From assembly GCA_025352065.1 (NCBI GenBank), contig JANXUC010000090.1, positions 1-64,000 on the forward strand: a stretch of DNA of 64,000 nucleotides. Direction: 5' to 3'. Source of the stretch: Acidobacteriaceae bacterium. Lineage in GTDB: Bacteria; Acidobacteriota; Terriglobia; Terriglobales; Acidobacteriaceae. The notes beneath the pieces were generated by a model. That model worked only from the letters and a program-made list of their open reading frames with translations. It was not told where the DNA came from and did no database searches. Within the stretch, counting starts at the first letter, position 1; each line of letters begins with the position of its first letter. The translations under genes and the position numbers were made by a program. Positions 37,801 through 45,589 of this stretch are shown in pieces.

Positions 37801-38532
37801 ACCCAGCAGGCCGATCCCAGCCAGCAGAATTTGGATCGTGGTCCATCGGACTTTGATGTTCGGCACCAGCTTGTAATGTACGGCCTCTGGGATTTACCAA
37901 TTTTCAGATCCCAGCACGGGTTCCTCGGGAAAGCTCTAGGTGGCTGGCAGATTAACGGCGTCTTTACGGCTCACACCGGCTTCCCCTGGACGCCGCAACA
38001 GGGCTGTTGCTTCTTCGGAACTCCGGGCGGCGTCGCCAATGACATCAACGGGGACGGCATCGGCAACGACTTCCCAACCCAATGGGACCACAAGGGTGGC
38101 GTCGGCTCGTCCAACCAGGGCTTCATTAATGGCGTGTTTCCCAAGGATGCAGGGCATCCAACGGGCGCAGGTTTCGACTACTTCAACATTGCTCCGGGCG
38201 GAGCATGTCCGAATTTTCCAGCCAACTGCATCACGGCTCGGGTTCGCGGTCCCAACGGTATTGGACGCAACTCCTTCCGTGGGCCATCGTTTCGTCAAAT
38301 TGACCTGACTCTAGGCAAGCACACCAAACTCCCCGGCATGAAGGTCATCGGCGAGGCGGCAGCTCTGGATCTTCGAGCCAATCTCTTCAACGTTTTCAAC
38401 ATGCTGAATCTGCCTCCGTTCCAAACCGGCGGACACAGCAACACGGATTTCACCAATACGAGTGATTTCGGTCGCGCCCTCTCCGGCCAGAGTGGTCGCG
38501 TGATCGAATTCCAGGTGCGACTGTCGTTCTAA
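34852..38532 (+). CDS. Oar-like TonB-dependent receptor with carboxypeptidase-like regulatory domain
   Basis: The 1226-residue protein has a signal peptide (LLVVCLSFTAAFAQ). A carboxypeptidase-like regulatory domain follows at about 25-105 (LQGTVTDQTDAVVVGATVEV). Then comes a plug-like region (IQRLPQVGRDPYELLRLAPGV, NFEIDGVSVNS) and a long barrel. The last residue is Phe (QVRLSF). Together with the receptor at 397-4353 it is one of two such proteins in the window, similar in architecture but not adjacent and with no common substrate gene. It has its own sigma-70-like promoter; the next gene is an SDR after 90 bases, probably independent. Confidence 0.92.
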   Translation: MRVTQWAPAVALLVVCLSFTAAFAQFGASLQGTVTDQTDAVVVGATVEVTNQETGVTKTALTSTGGFYRVSQLVPAKYTVTVDAAGFKKQMARDVFVAGEELTGHNVRLELGASSETVTVTGDVITLQTENADISGAISAADIQRLPQVGRDPYELLRLAPGVLGDGARGGSSNGATFLPGTEALGGSSNTGIFQTENQPQISANGQRVSSNNFEIDGVSVNSLGLGGAAVVTPSQESVREVKIVTSSYSAEDSRNSGAQVKVVSQNGTNSLHGSGVILFDDKGLNAFNKFYGPSSITPSLLTCQDNKKVFAGQCPQRVDTKQRLFGGSLGGPIVKDKLFFFFSYEGLRRNDTTFANEWIETPEFRTYIHQVRPGSLADQLFSLPGISPRVVAGGLTPPSAPNGTPTNGALGLGYDLGSLAAVTIGQKVPGSGCVPVPPATNCPLPPDGIPDVTYANVAFPNTTKGNQYHGRIDFNHSKDQFSISAYYVPLDTFGAEGSGRVFMDKPFSPRNSATTATWIRTISGTLLNEARLNFTRLHDDEFAGLNKTNLAIPQLDTNGFNFAGGNGFGLPGGGGLAFGVDSNVPKVLTENTYEFRDTISKQRGNQFWKFGVQIVREQDNSLRRQHARPEYAFDNFLSLANDAPFFENAADINPLTGGTPSSRFYFRDSSYNFFVQNDWKVRKNLTVNLGIRYEYTTPFAEKNGHLSNYIPGPNGIVDGHVAAVRQLSDSNYKNFAPRFGFAWTPRPNDGKVVLRGGWGMSYDRNFFNLVNNSRFNPPFAAAGIGLCCDPAGGILYAFGDPTDPLKYPANPALQSGIDPVTGGLLAPNPTTLPGGFVRNDQYIEVDGAPKHLPSSRIYNYSLQLEYEPLKQMFVSLAYLGSSGHNLVRTIDMNRYTPGDSFNCTGCANNKDMVQEADVNGNPVTPRLTGNPNFDRIFFPLADASSNFNSLLVHVSKVYSHGFEVDGSYRWSKSIDTSSFGRGTQQADPSQQNLDRGPSDFDVRHQLVMYGLWDLPIFRSQHGFLGKALGGWQINGVFTAHTGFPWTPQQGCCFFGTPGGVANDINGDGIGNDFPTQWDHKGGVGSSNQGFINGVFPKDAGHPTGAGFDYFNIAPGGACPNFPANCITARVRGPNGIGRNSFRGPSFRQIDLTLGKHTKLPGMKVIGEAAALDLRANLFNVFNMLNLPPFQTGGHSNTDFTNTSDFGRALSGQSGRVIEFQVRLSF

Positions 38533-38622
38533 GATTCGCTTTAAGCCTCGGCTCGTAGGGTTCGTTCTAAGGCTAGGCTCGCTCGGCTTGCCAAGAGTAG
38601 CGCAACCAGCGACACTATTCGT

Positions 38623-39405
38623 ATGAGCGTTTCTCTCTCCCTAACCAGTCGTGTGGCCCTAATCACCGGCGGCTCCCGCGGCATCGGCGCGGCTGCGGTA
38701 AAGCTTTTCATCCAGGCTGGCGCCAAGGTTGTTTTCAACTATCAGAAGGCTGCAGCCCAGGCGCAGCAGCTCGTTCAGGAGTGCGGTCCCGATCGTTGCC
38801 ACGCAGTTGCTTGCGATTTAACCGGCACGGAAACAGCGTGTGATCTGGTAGCCGCGGCCGTCCAGCGCTTCGGACGCCTCGATATTCTGGTGGCCAACCA
38901 CGGAGTCTGGCCCGCCGCAGATGCTAGCATCGACCAGATGGCCGACACACAGTGGCGCAACACTTTAAGCGTCAATCTGGATTCCGTCTTCGCTCTCACC
39001 AAGCACTCCGTCGTGCAAATGAAAAAGCAGTCACGCCAGAGCGGCGCGGCAGGGCATATCGTCTTCGTCAGCTCCACCTCCGGCCAACGCGGCGAAGAGT
39101 TTCATGTGGACTATTCCGCCAGCAAGGGTGCCCTCATCAGCATGACGAAGAGCCTCTCCAGCGAACTCATTCGTCAGGGGATTTACGTAAATTGCGTAGC
39201 GCCCGGCTGGGTGGATACCGATATGTCCGCGCCAGCTTTAGCCAATCCAGGTAGCTCAAAAGAAATCTTGGACACGATTCCGCTCGGTCGCGTCGGCACG
39301 CCCGAAGAAATCGCAGGGCCGATTCTTTTTCTGTGTACGGAGTACGCGAGCTTCATCTCAGGAGAGATTTTCAACGTCAACGGCGGCGCGGTCCTGGTGG
39401 GGTAG
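38623..39405 (+). CDS. SDR-family oxidoreductase (FabG-like)
   Basis: This is a classical short-chain dehydrogenase/reductase of 260 residues. The cofactor motif is TGGSRGIGAAA, followed by the NHG motif of the structural core and the catalytic Ser in VFVSSTSGQRG with the Tyr and Lys in YSASKG. The PGWVDTDM segment near the C-terminus and NVNGGAVLVG at the end are also typical. NAD or NADP preference is unclear. FabG itself cannot be assigned because many SDRs share this pattern and no fatty-acid genes adjoin. Confidence 0.9.
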   Translation: MSVSLSLTSRVALITGGSRGIGAAAVKLFIQAGAKVVFNYQKAAAQAQQLVQECGPDRCHAVACDLTGTETACDLVAAAVQRFGRLDILVANHGVWPAADASIDQMADTQWRNTLSVNLDSVFALTKHSVVQMKKQSRQSGAAGHIVFVSSTSGQRGEEFHVDYSASKGALISMTKSLSSELIRQGIYVNCVAPGWVDTDMSAPALANPGSSKEILDTIPLGRVGTPEEIAGPILFLCTEYASFISGEIFNVNGGAVLVG

Positions 39406-39505
39406 CGTCTCTTAGCCAGGAGCCGAAAACCGATGGCTGACAGCCGACGGCGATTTTCCCAGGCAGCTAGAATGGCAGAAGATGCGTCCAACCCTGCAGG
39501 AAACT

Positions 39506-40438
39506 ATGAAATACGTCTTCGCAGTCCCGTTGCTGCTCGCCACTGCCCTGGCGCAGACGCCCAATAAGGCCAGCGCGTCTGATCCGCCGTCGAGTCTGGT
39601 GCAAGGCTCCCATCCAACGCAGGCAGCTAACCCCGCTCCAGCCGCGAAGCCGCCGGAGACCAAGCCGCTTGAAGACGAGAGCACCGTCAAAGCCCGCGCC
39701 TTGGTCGAGAAGACCATCGAGGCCCTCGGCGGCCCCGCCTACATCGGCTACACCACGCGTAGCGAGCAGGGCCGATCCTACACGCTCTACCATGGGCGCG
39801 CGCGAGATGGCGGCGTGCTCTACCGGCGTTTCTTCCGTTACGGCGAAAAGGATCGCGTGGAATTCGCGCTGGGTTCCTACGGTTCCTGGCTCGATGTCGC
39901 CCAGACCCAAGCTCCCATTCAGCTGCCGGACCCTAAAACGAACAAGAGCACCGATGTTGCCCTGATCCACAACGGTGATAAGGGCTATGAGGTCACCTTC
40001 AAAGGAACCGAACTGGAGGAGCCTAAGCTCACAGCCGATTACCTGCGTCGCCGCCAGCGCTCACTGGAAAAGGTTTTGCGGGAATGGCTCCACGAACCGG
40101 GAACCGCGCTTTTCTACGAAGGCCAAGCCTTGGCGGACAACAAGCTCGCCGACCAGATCACCATCACCAGCCCGCGCAACGAATCGGTAACACTGTTTTT
40201 GGACGCGACCACGCACATTCCCGTCAAAAAGACTTACTCCTGGCGCGATGCCACCGACAAGTTCCGCAACGTCGAGGACGAGGTCTACGACAACTACAAG
40301 CTGGTGCAGGGAATCAAGACCCCGTATTCGCTCACGCGCTACTACAACGGAGACATGGCCTACCAGCGTTTCTTAAGCAAGATCACGTACAACGAACAAC
40401 TGGCTGATTCTTTGTTTGACGCGAGTTTGACGAAGTAA
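39506..40438 (+). CDS. Exported protein, lipoprotein-carrier-like pattern, function unknown
   Basis: The chosen ATG follows AGGAAAC and gives 310 residues with a short signal peptide (FAVPLLLATALAQ). After a Pro/Ala-rich linker comes a beta-rich domain with the pattern VEKTIEALGGPAYIGYTT, typical of acidobacterial exported proteins thought to resemble outer-membrane lipoprotein carriers. No catalytic motif was seen. It is 100 bases downstream of the SDR. I infer a periplasmic location but no specific role. Confidence 0.68.
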   Translation: MKYVFAVPLLLATALAQTPNKASASDPPSSLVQGSHPTQAANPAPAAKPPETKPLEDESTVKARALVEKTIEALGGPAYIGYTTRSEQGRSYTLYHGRARDGGVLYRRFFRYGEKDRVEFALGSYGSWLDVAQTQAPIQLPDPKTNKSTDVALIHNGDKGYEVTFKGTELEEPKLTADYLRRRQRSLEKVLREWLHEPGTALFYEGQALADNKLADQITITSPRNESVTLFLDATTHIPVKKTYSWRDATDKFRNVEDEVYDNYKLVQGIKTPYSLTRYYNGDMAYQRFLSKITYNEQLADSLFDASLTK

Positions 40439-40767
40439 GCGGAAAACCTCCTGTGTCGCCGGGTTTTCCCCGCCCGAATAGATGGTTGGTGGAACGAGCG
40501 TCCACCGGGTGATTCTGCAAAGCGAGCGTTGGTCGCCATGAGCAAAAGCAACGGCAAGAACAAAAGCTTTCTAAGAAGTAAGAACAAAAAACCGAGATCG
40601 TGCGTCGCTTCGACAGCCTCGCGAATCCCGGACACTCTACGTGTCTCTTGACAACGCCGACACGGTTATAGAGGGTAGGGCATTACTGAGAGTTAACCTG
40701 CCCATGTGCCTTGGGGGCTACAACGATTCCACGAATCCGGGCAGATTCATTTTCTGACCTTCTGCTG
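40439..40767. other. Non-coding gap beside the transposase remnant
   Basis: About 330 bases with no convincing gene or RNA. A TTGACA lies at 40648-40653 without a matching -10. The region directly follows the truncated end of the transposase, so it may be a deletion scar. Confidence 0.4.
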
Positions 40768-41130
40768 CTACCGGCGGCGCGCATCTTTCGTCTCAGCTTC
40801 TGCGAACAAATGAATCTGACGGGCATCCGGTTTCTTGGGTCTGGGCAGCAACGCCCGCGCCGAGCGCTGCTTCAATACCTGCATCACCGTTGATGGTGTC
40901 CCCACTTCCGGTTCGCCGAGTAAGAGATGAATATGTTCCGGCATCACCACATAGCCGACGACCACATAGCCGACGACCACGAAGCGGTAACGCTGGCGGA
41001 CCTGGTCCAGAATTCTCAGGAACGTATCCCGCTGCCTGGCGCCGCGCAGCAGGGGTCTGCGACGAAAACAGGAACACGTGATAAAGTGCAGGGGATGAGC
41101 CCCGTAGAAGCGCTGAATGCGAGGCGACAT
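40768..41130 (-). pseudogene. Damaged REP-associated tyrosine transposase (RAYT, IS200-like Y1 family)
   Basis: The N-terminal HFITCSCFRRRPLL and the VMPEHIHLLL block carrying the His-x-His metal motif of Y1 transposases are clear. The C-terminal part with the catalytic Tyr segment is absent: the frame stops after about 120 residues, just past HLFAEAETKDARRR. A 15-base tandem duplication (units at 40947-40961 and 40962-40976) turns VVVGYVV into VVVGYVVVGYVV directly before the metal motif. RAYTs normally move REP sequences; this copy is probably inactive. A hairpin lies just upstream (41161-41186). Confidence 0.8.
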
Positions 41131-41160
41131 AACTACCCTATAATATCGGCAGCATCGCTC

Positions 41161-41186
41161 CCGCCCTTGCAAAAAAGCAAGGACGG
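41161..41186. repeat. REP-like hairpin upstream of the transposase
   Basis: Arms CCTTGC and GCAAGG enclose six A residues, extended outward by CCG and CGG with one mismatch. Its place beside the RAYT gene fits a REP element, but only one copy was seen. Confidence 0.5.
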
Positions 41187-41264
41187 GGCACCCAGGGTTC
41201 CGTTTTGGGAAGGAAGATCAACAACCATGAAAGGGCCTGCCACCCGCCCGAAGGGTGCAGTCCA

Positions 41265-41288
41265 CCCGTCTGTCCCCGTATTATTTCG
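41265..41288. repeat. REP-like sequence, left flank of the Rhs-tip segment
   Basis: CCCGTCTGTCCCCGTATTATTTCG. It shares TCCCCGTATT(A/T)TTTC in the same orientation, and CCCGTCTGTCCC in the opposite orientation, with the sequence at 43491-43523. Confidence 0.5.
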
Positions 41289-41320
41289 CAGTCGTAGTGA
41301 TATGCACTCGCATCGTAGAG

Positions 41321-42112
41321 TTACGGCTTCGGTCGATCCTCGACCGAGATTTTACCGTTCACGTCGATGGTGAACATATATGCACCAGCACCTACGAACT
41401 CCGGTACTCGCGGCTTCCGCGTCAGGACGAGGAGCACATCGGTATCTTCGGGCAGGTCGCTCAGAACATGCGTGTGGTAGCCTCCCGCCACAGCATCTGG
41501 AGAATTTGCAGGAGCCGTCTCGATGATGCCCTTGTGCATTTGTCGCTTTTCGGTGATCTTCGTGCCGTCCGGGGAAACTCGGTAGCGCACATCGGCTCCC
41601 AAGGGATAAACGCCTTCCTTGACCTGTGCGGGGTACAGGTACACGTACATGCCCTCGCGCTCCGCCGGAAGTACAGCGATGTTGTATGGCCGACTTGCTC
41701 CGCCAAAATCTCTCATGGCGGTCTCGATCCCTTTTGCAGCCGCGAGATTCCACCCAATGTCCTCCCGCATCGGATCAAAACGCCTGACTTCGAACTTCGC
41801 CGAACTCCCCACTTGAACCGCTTCGTAGCCCACGAGGAACTTGTCCCCGGTCGAGTTGAGGCGGCCAAAATCCACAACCCAGCCCGCCTCGGTTTTCCGC
41901 GCGACGTAACGCCCCGAGCCGTCTGCTTTCGGATGAGCGGCCATGACTGCATCCGTGGCTTGCCACGCAGCCGTGTCGTACTCCGCAAGCAGCCGGCCCC
42001 GCTCGGTGATCGCAGCCTGTTCCGTAGCAGACGGTCTGTGCGTTGCATCGGCCTTTACGGTCACGAAGAGCAAAACCGCCACGGAGATACGGGCAAGACC
42101 TTTACTCTTCAT
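41321..42112 (-). CDS. Exported protein with a HTH-x-D motif reminiscent of JAB domains
   Basis: The chosen ATG (MKSKGLARISVAVLLF) begins a signal peptide; 263 residues. The C-terminal half has a pattern GGYHTHVLSDLPEDTDVLLVL, which resembles the metal-binding part of JAB/DUF4329-type domains (HTH, then S-x-x-D), but the Ser position appears to be Glu. The middle has VYPLGADVRYRVSPDGTKI. It sits downstream of an exported small protein and an Rhs tip with a clear JAB-like motif on the same strand. Whether it is a relative of that domain, an inactive one, or unrelated cannot be settled here. Confidence 0.55.
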   Translation of the reverse strand: MKSKGLARISVAVLLFVTVKADATHRPSATEQAAITERGRLLAEYDTAAWQATDAVMAAHPKADGSGRYVARKTEAGWVVDFGRLNSTGDKFLVGYEAVQVGSSAKFEVRRFDPMREDIGWNLAAAKGIETAMRDFGGASRPYNIAVLPAEREGMYVYLYPAQVKEGVYPLGADVRYRVSPDGTKITEKRQMHKGIIETAPANSPDAVAGGYHTHVLSDLPEDTDVLLVLTRKPRVPEFVGAGAYMFTIDVNGKISVEDRPKP

Positions 42113-42203
42113 GCGGGTACTCTTCGCGCTTGCGGCGGGAACGATAAAGCATAATTGATCTGACTTCACGGCCAGAGACTACAGCGCGAGAACTTCCGCA
42201 TCC

Positions 42204-42659
42204 TCACTTCGTTTTCGGCTCGAATGGAACAAAAGGCTGCCAACCACTCACCAGCAATATATGTACGAAGGTTCCACTGTTCAGAGCCGTGCCAGCCGGC
42301 CCCTTTGAGTGTAGAGTTCCCTCAACCATCACATACGTTTGATTTAGGCTCTTGAACTGCTTCTCTTGTTCCTCAGTTAGGTCGAGTGCGAAAGAGTCTT
42401 TCCACAAGGAAGCTTGGAGATCTGCCTCATGTAGCCACAGCCCATTGTTGTCGGGTCGAAGGTTGAGAAAACCCCACGTTCGGATCACCTTGCCGGTGTA
42501 CTTCTGTGGCGTTGCAAGCAGAGCCACCATGCCGACGCTGAGCGGTTGGGGGCCTTTCGTGTCTCCCGTTGAGAACGTGTCCACTGCGGTAAATAGCAGC
42601 AATCCGATCAAGAAGCTGGTGACTTTCCTCATCGCGTATCGCTTGATTTGTCTGTTCAT
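42204..42659 (-). CDS. Exported protein of unknown function next to the Rhs tip
   Basis: The ATG at 42659 is preceded by AAGGAAT and gives 151 residues; the signal region is FLIGLLLFTAVDTF. The mature part (VGMVALLATPQKYTGKVIRTWGFLNL, then NNGLWLHEADL) has a beta-barrel-like, OB-type pattern. It follows the Rhs-tip gene on the same strand after about 40 bases, the position where immunity genes for Rhs toxins usually lie. An immunity role is therefore a guess; I do not recognise the family. An upstream ATG at 42686 is less well placed. Confidence 0.5.
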   Translation of the reverse strand: MNRQIKRYAMRKVTSFLIGLLLFTAVDTFSTGDTKGPQPLSVGMVALLATPQKYTGKVIRTWGFLNLRPDNNGLWLHEADLQASLWKDSFALDLTEEQEKQFKSLNQTYVMVEGTLHSKGPAGTALNSGTFVHILLVSGWQPFVPFEPKTK

Positions 42660-42696
42660 CACATTCCTTAAATATCGCCGATGCACTCCCCAGCGA

Positions 42697-43590
42697 CTAC
42701 GGTATTACGCCGATCTTTGTTCCGTAGACGTTTGTATCGAAGGGACCCTTGACGGGCTCCCTCCCGGTATAGCGAAAGACCACGCCCGAATACGAATCTA
42801 CAACGTACCCGGTCCTTCCGTCTCCTAGTTGGCGAAGACGTCCTATGTCTTGGGGTGAAGGCCCCTGGCCCTCATCAGCCGTACCGTGAGGATGCGTGTG
42901 GTATTCCCCGACGACCGTATAGCCTTTGGGAACCAGAATGCTGTCTAAGTCAACTGATCTTTCTTTGCCAGCAATTGGCTTTGTGGCAGAAAGATTTCCA
43001 CTCTTGTCTCTCTGCAAAATCAACCCGCCATACTCGTGGTAGTCGCCATTCTTAACCGAATCACGTGTTGGCTTAATGGCCGCCGTTTCTGCCGACATTG
43101 CAACTTGATCGATTGTCTGCGGTTTATTTTGGGCCTCACCTTCGGGCGGTGTCGCGGTCTCAGACCCTTGTGCCGTGATCTCGGACTGCCTCAAACTCAT
43201 TTTAAACCCATCTGCTAAAGAGCCTGGGCCGCAGTGATCGCCCTCGCCATGAGCCATACAGTGGCCATCGGGGTCGTTTCGGCTAATTGGATCGTTGCGA
43301 ACGTAAACATAGAGGTTCAGTGATTGGGGGTCGCCGAACACTGCGTACGGAACTGAGGTCGGCCTAGCCGCCCAATCCGGCGTCATGAACCGCCCGGTGC
43401 TGCTTGCAAAGTATCGCGCCCCAAAATTGTCGAGATTGGATTCCGTATCCCTCGGCTTGCCCGTAAACTTGTATTGGTTTGGATAATACCGGGACAGACG
43501 GGACGTTCCCCGTATTTTTTCCGAAGCGAAGAAAACTAAGCTTGGCTTGTTAAGGCGGACGGAGACAGGCGCGATTTCTTTAGAGTGTTT
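42697..43590 (-). pseudogene. Rhs C-terminal tip with JAB/DUF4329-like domain, upstream part missing
   Basis: The open frame runs down from a TAG at 43591-43593. Its first roughly 30 residues are not Rhs-like. From about 43486 it reads as the typical Rhs core end: YKFTGKPRDTESNLDNFGARY, then RFMTPDW and DPQSLNLYVYVRNDPIS. A 170-residue variable tip follows with GEYHTHPHG and GPSPQDI, the His-x-His...Ser-x-x-Asp signature of JAB/DUF4329-type metalloproteases, plus an upstream EYGG. The N-terminal Rhs repeats are absent, and the join lies inside a REP-like palindrome at 43491-43523. The first in-frame ATG is 43386. Such orphan tips are usually remnants. Confidence 0.68.
43491..43523. repeat. 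REP-like sequence at the Rhs breakpoint
   Basis: GGGACAGACGGGACGTTCCCC plus a T-rich tail, containing a short hairpin (GGGA..TCCC). It is partly inverted and partly direct relative to 41265-41288. The Rhs homology begins within a few codons of it. Confidence 0.5.
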
Positions 43591-43699
43591 CTAACTCCTT
43601 CTCGATACTGTGGCAAATTTACCACAGTCCGTATTTTCCACAAGCGAGTAGTCTAGCGGCTGCAATCGTTTCCCCAAGCCAGTTCTTGGACCCAGCCCT

Positions 43700-44581
43700 T
43701 TGGACTTCGAGCAGACAATCCGGGCCAGCGTGGAGTGCAGCGGGATCGGTCTCCACAGTGGGGCGCCAGTGCGTTTGCAGCTCCTTCCTGCGCCTTCTGG
43801 GACCGGGATCGTCTTTCGCCGCACCGACCTCGACGGCTTCGAAATTGAGGCTATCGGCCACAACGTCGCTAAAGTCAGTTACGCCACCAGTTTGATGAAA
43901 AAAGGCGTGCTCATTTCCACCACCGAGCACCTGCTGTCGGCCTTGGTGGGCGTTGGCGTGGACAATGCCATCGTCGAATTGGACAACCTTGAGCTGCCGA
44001 TTCTCGATGGCAGCGCTAAGCCTTTTGTTGACATGGTCTTAGGTGTTGGTTTACGTCGCCAGCGCCGCAAACGGACTTACCTGCGCGTGCTGCAACCGAT
44101 TGAGCTATCGGATCGCGGGAAATTCATTGCCATCTATCCGGCCGAGGGCTATTCCGCGTCGTATGCTATTGATTTTCCTCACCCTTTGATTGGCCGCGAG
44201 ACTTTCGAAGTCGAGCTCTCCAACGGCAGCTACATTGAGCAAATTGCTCCGGCACGCACGTTTGGATCGCGCGAAGACGAGCAAGCCATGAGAAACATGG
44301 GACTTATCCGCGGCGCTTCGCGCGATAACTGCGTGGTTCTGACGCGCGATGGGATAGAAAATCCTCCGCTGCGCTTCGAAGATGAGTTCGTGCGGCACAA
44401 GGTTCTGGATCTGATTGGCGATTTGGCCCTGATTGGAAAGAGGTTACTGGGACGCGTGGTCGCGGATCGCGCCGGTCATGCCATGCATACCGCGCTGGTG
44501 TCGCGCATTTTGAAGAACCCTTCGTTGTGTGAAGAAGTTACGTCGCAGGAAGCCGCTCTTGCGGCTACGCCGATGGTGTAG
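43700..44581 (+). CDS. lpxC: UDP-3-O-acyl-N-acetylglucosamine deacetylase
   Basis: LpxC performs the first committed, zinc-dependent step of lipid A synthesis. The 293 residues show GIGLHSGAPV near the N-terminus, STTEHLLSALVGVGVDNAI (first His of the zinc site), then LPILDGSAKPFVDM. The C-terminal half has EFVRHKVLDLIGDL (His and Asp) and a final GHAMHTALV His. The start is a TTG at 43700 (MDFEQTI), which puts the deacetylase at normal length. Its presence means the organism makes lipid A. It stands alone here. Confidence 0.96.
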   Translation: MDFEQTIRASVECSGIGLHSGAPVRLQLLPAPSGTGIVFRRTDLDGFEIEAIGHNVAKVSYATSLMKKGVLISTTEHLLSALVGVGVDNAIVELDNLELPILDGSAKPFVDMVLGVGLRRQRRKRTYLRVLQPIELSDRGKFIAIYPAEGYSASYAIDFPHPLIGRETFEVELSNGSYIEQIAPARTFGSREDEQAMRNMGLIRGASRDNCVVLTRDGIENPPLRFEDEFVRHKVLDLIGDLALIGKRLLGRVVADRAGHAMHTALVSRILKNPSLCEEVTSQEAALAATPMV

Positions 44582-44640
44582 CGAGATCTAAAGTCCTGCA
44601 AACAATCAGGTTGCCGCGCGAAGCTCCTGGTGAGTGCCCG

Positions 44641-44684
44641 CCTAAGAGCGCATAGGCGAGGCACCTGTGGCTACGTGATTTCGG
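44641..44684. repeat. Palindromic spacer repeat (ACAGGC..GCCTGT family), copy 2
   Basis: CGCCTAAGAG, then TAGGCGAGGCACCTGTGG, then CTACGTGATTTCGG. About 44 bases are nearly identical to the reverse complement of the copy at 62501-62545. Confidence 0.8.
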
Positions 44685-44708
44685 TATGCTTTGACTGTTT
44701 GATTCGTA

Positions 44709-45422
44709 TCAAACCCTAGACAAAATGTGCCCTGTTTCCGCTGGCTTTGCTTTCGAAGAATGGCGAGTCAGCCAGTCTTCCAGCGTTTCTTGGGCCTTGC
44801 GCGCCATTTCGACGAATCGAATGCCGGCGATTCCTTCTTCGTCAGCCCAGGCTAGGTCGGCGCGAAATTCAAAGGGGGAGGATAAATCTGGCAAGCGGAA
44901 ATGGACTTTTGTCAGGTTGCTGGCTGGCCGCGCGCCGCTGAAATGCAAGGCCATGCCGCCTTCGCTAACGTTGCTGGCCTGCGCTTCGATTTCTTCTTTT
45001 CCAAACGACACGGTAACCGGGAATTCCACCGGGTGGCGGTAGTAGCGACGGCGCTCGCGCGTCATCATAGCAACCGCGGCGCTAACGCAGCGGGTCGCGT
45101 TCACCGACGATACGGGCTTCTGCACAACGAAGTTGGCGCCCATCTGGAACGCTTGTCCGGTGCTGGTGCGCTGGTTGACGACGGCAATGGCCACCGAATT
45201 CTTGTTGGCGGACATGTTGCGCAGACCGCGCAGGATATCCGAGCCGCCCTCGAGATCGTCGCAATCGACGATGACGGCGTCAAAGTGTTCACTCAAGAGA
45301 ATTTCCGTGCCGGCGTTGGGCCCGACGCAGACTTCCACTCCGATGAAATGTCTCTCGAAGGCGCTGCGCAGGGGCTGGACCAGGTCCGGATCTCGACTGA
45401 CTAGCAGGGATGCAAGGCTCAT
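44709..45422 (-). CDS. REC-like/PilZ two-domain protein, predicted c-di-GMP responder
   Basis: The 237 residues begin with a receiver-like domain (about 1-115) that keeps a phospho-acceptor-like Asp in AVIVDCDDLEGG and a Lys in VVQKPVSS. The C-terminal PilZ domain (about 120-225) has the c-di-GMP-binding pattern RRRYYRHPV followed by SNVSEGGMALHFSG (N/D-x-S-x-x-G). So both a phosphorylation switch and c-di-GMP binding are predicted. No output domain follows. It stands alone on the minus strand, between lpxC and folK. Confidence 0.87.
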   Translation of the reverse strand: MSLASLLVSRDPDLVQPLRSAFERHFIGVEVCVGPNAGTEILLSEHFDAVIVDCDDLEGGSDILRGLRNMSANKNSVAIAVVNQRTSTGQAFQMGANFVVQKPVSSVNATRCVSAAVAMMTRERRRYYRHPVEFPVTVSFGKEEIEAQASNVSEGGMALHFSGARPASNLTKVHFRLPDLSSPFEFRADLAWADEEGIAGIRFVEMARKAQETLEDWLTRHSSKAKPAETGHILSRV

Positions 45423-45589
45423 GGCAAGAACATCATGGCTCGAAAGGCACGTTTGCGCACGTCTCTAAGGTAATTTTCGTTGGGTACTTCGGGGTTACGA
45501 ACTTCCGAGGTCCGTTGTGAAGGCACCCGGGAATGAAACGCGCGGGCCGCTGGCAAAATTTGGCGCGACCCCGCACACTGTAAGTACCT

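Noticed and set aside
40947-40976. Tandem 15-base repeat as the start of a CRISPR array
   Set aside because: Only two adjacent units without spacers, lying in a coding frame.
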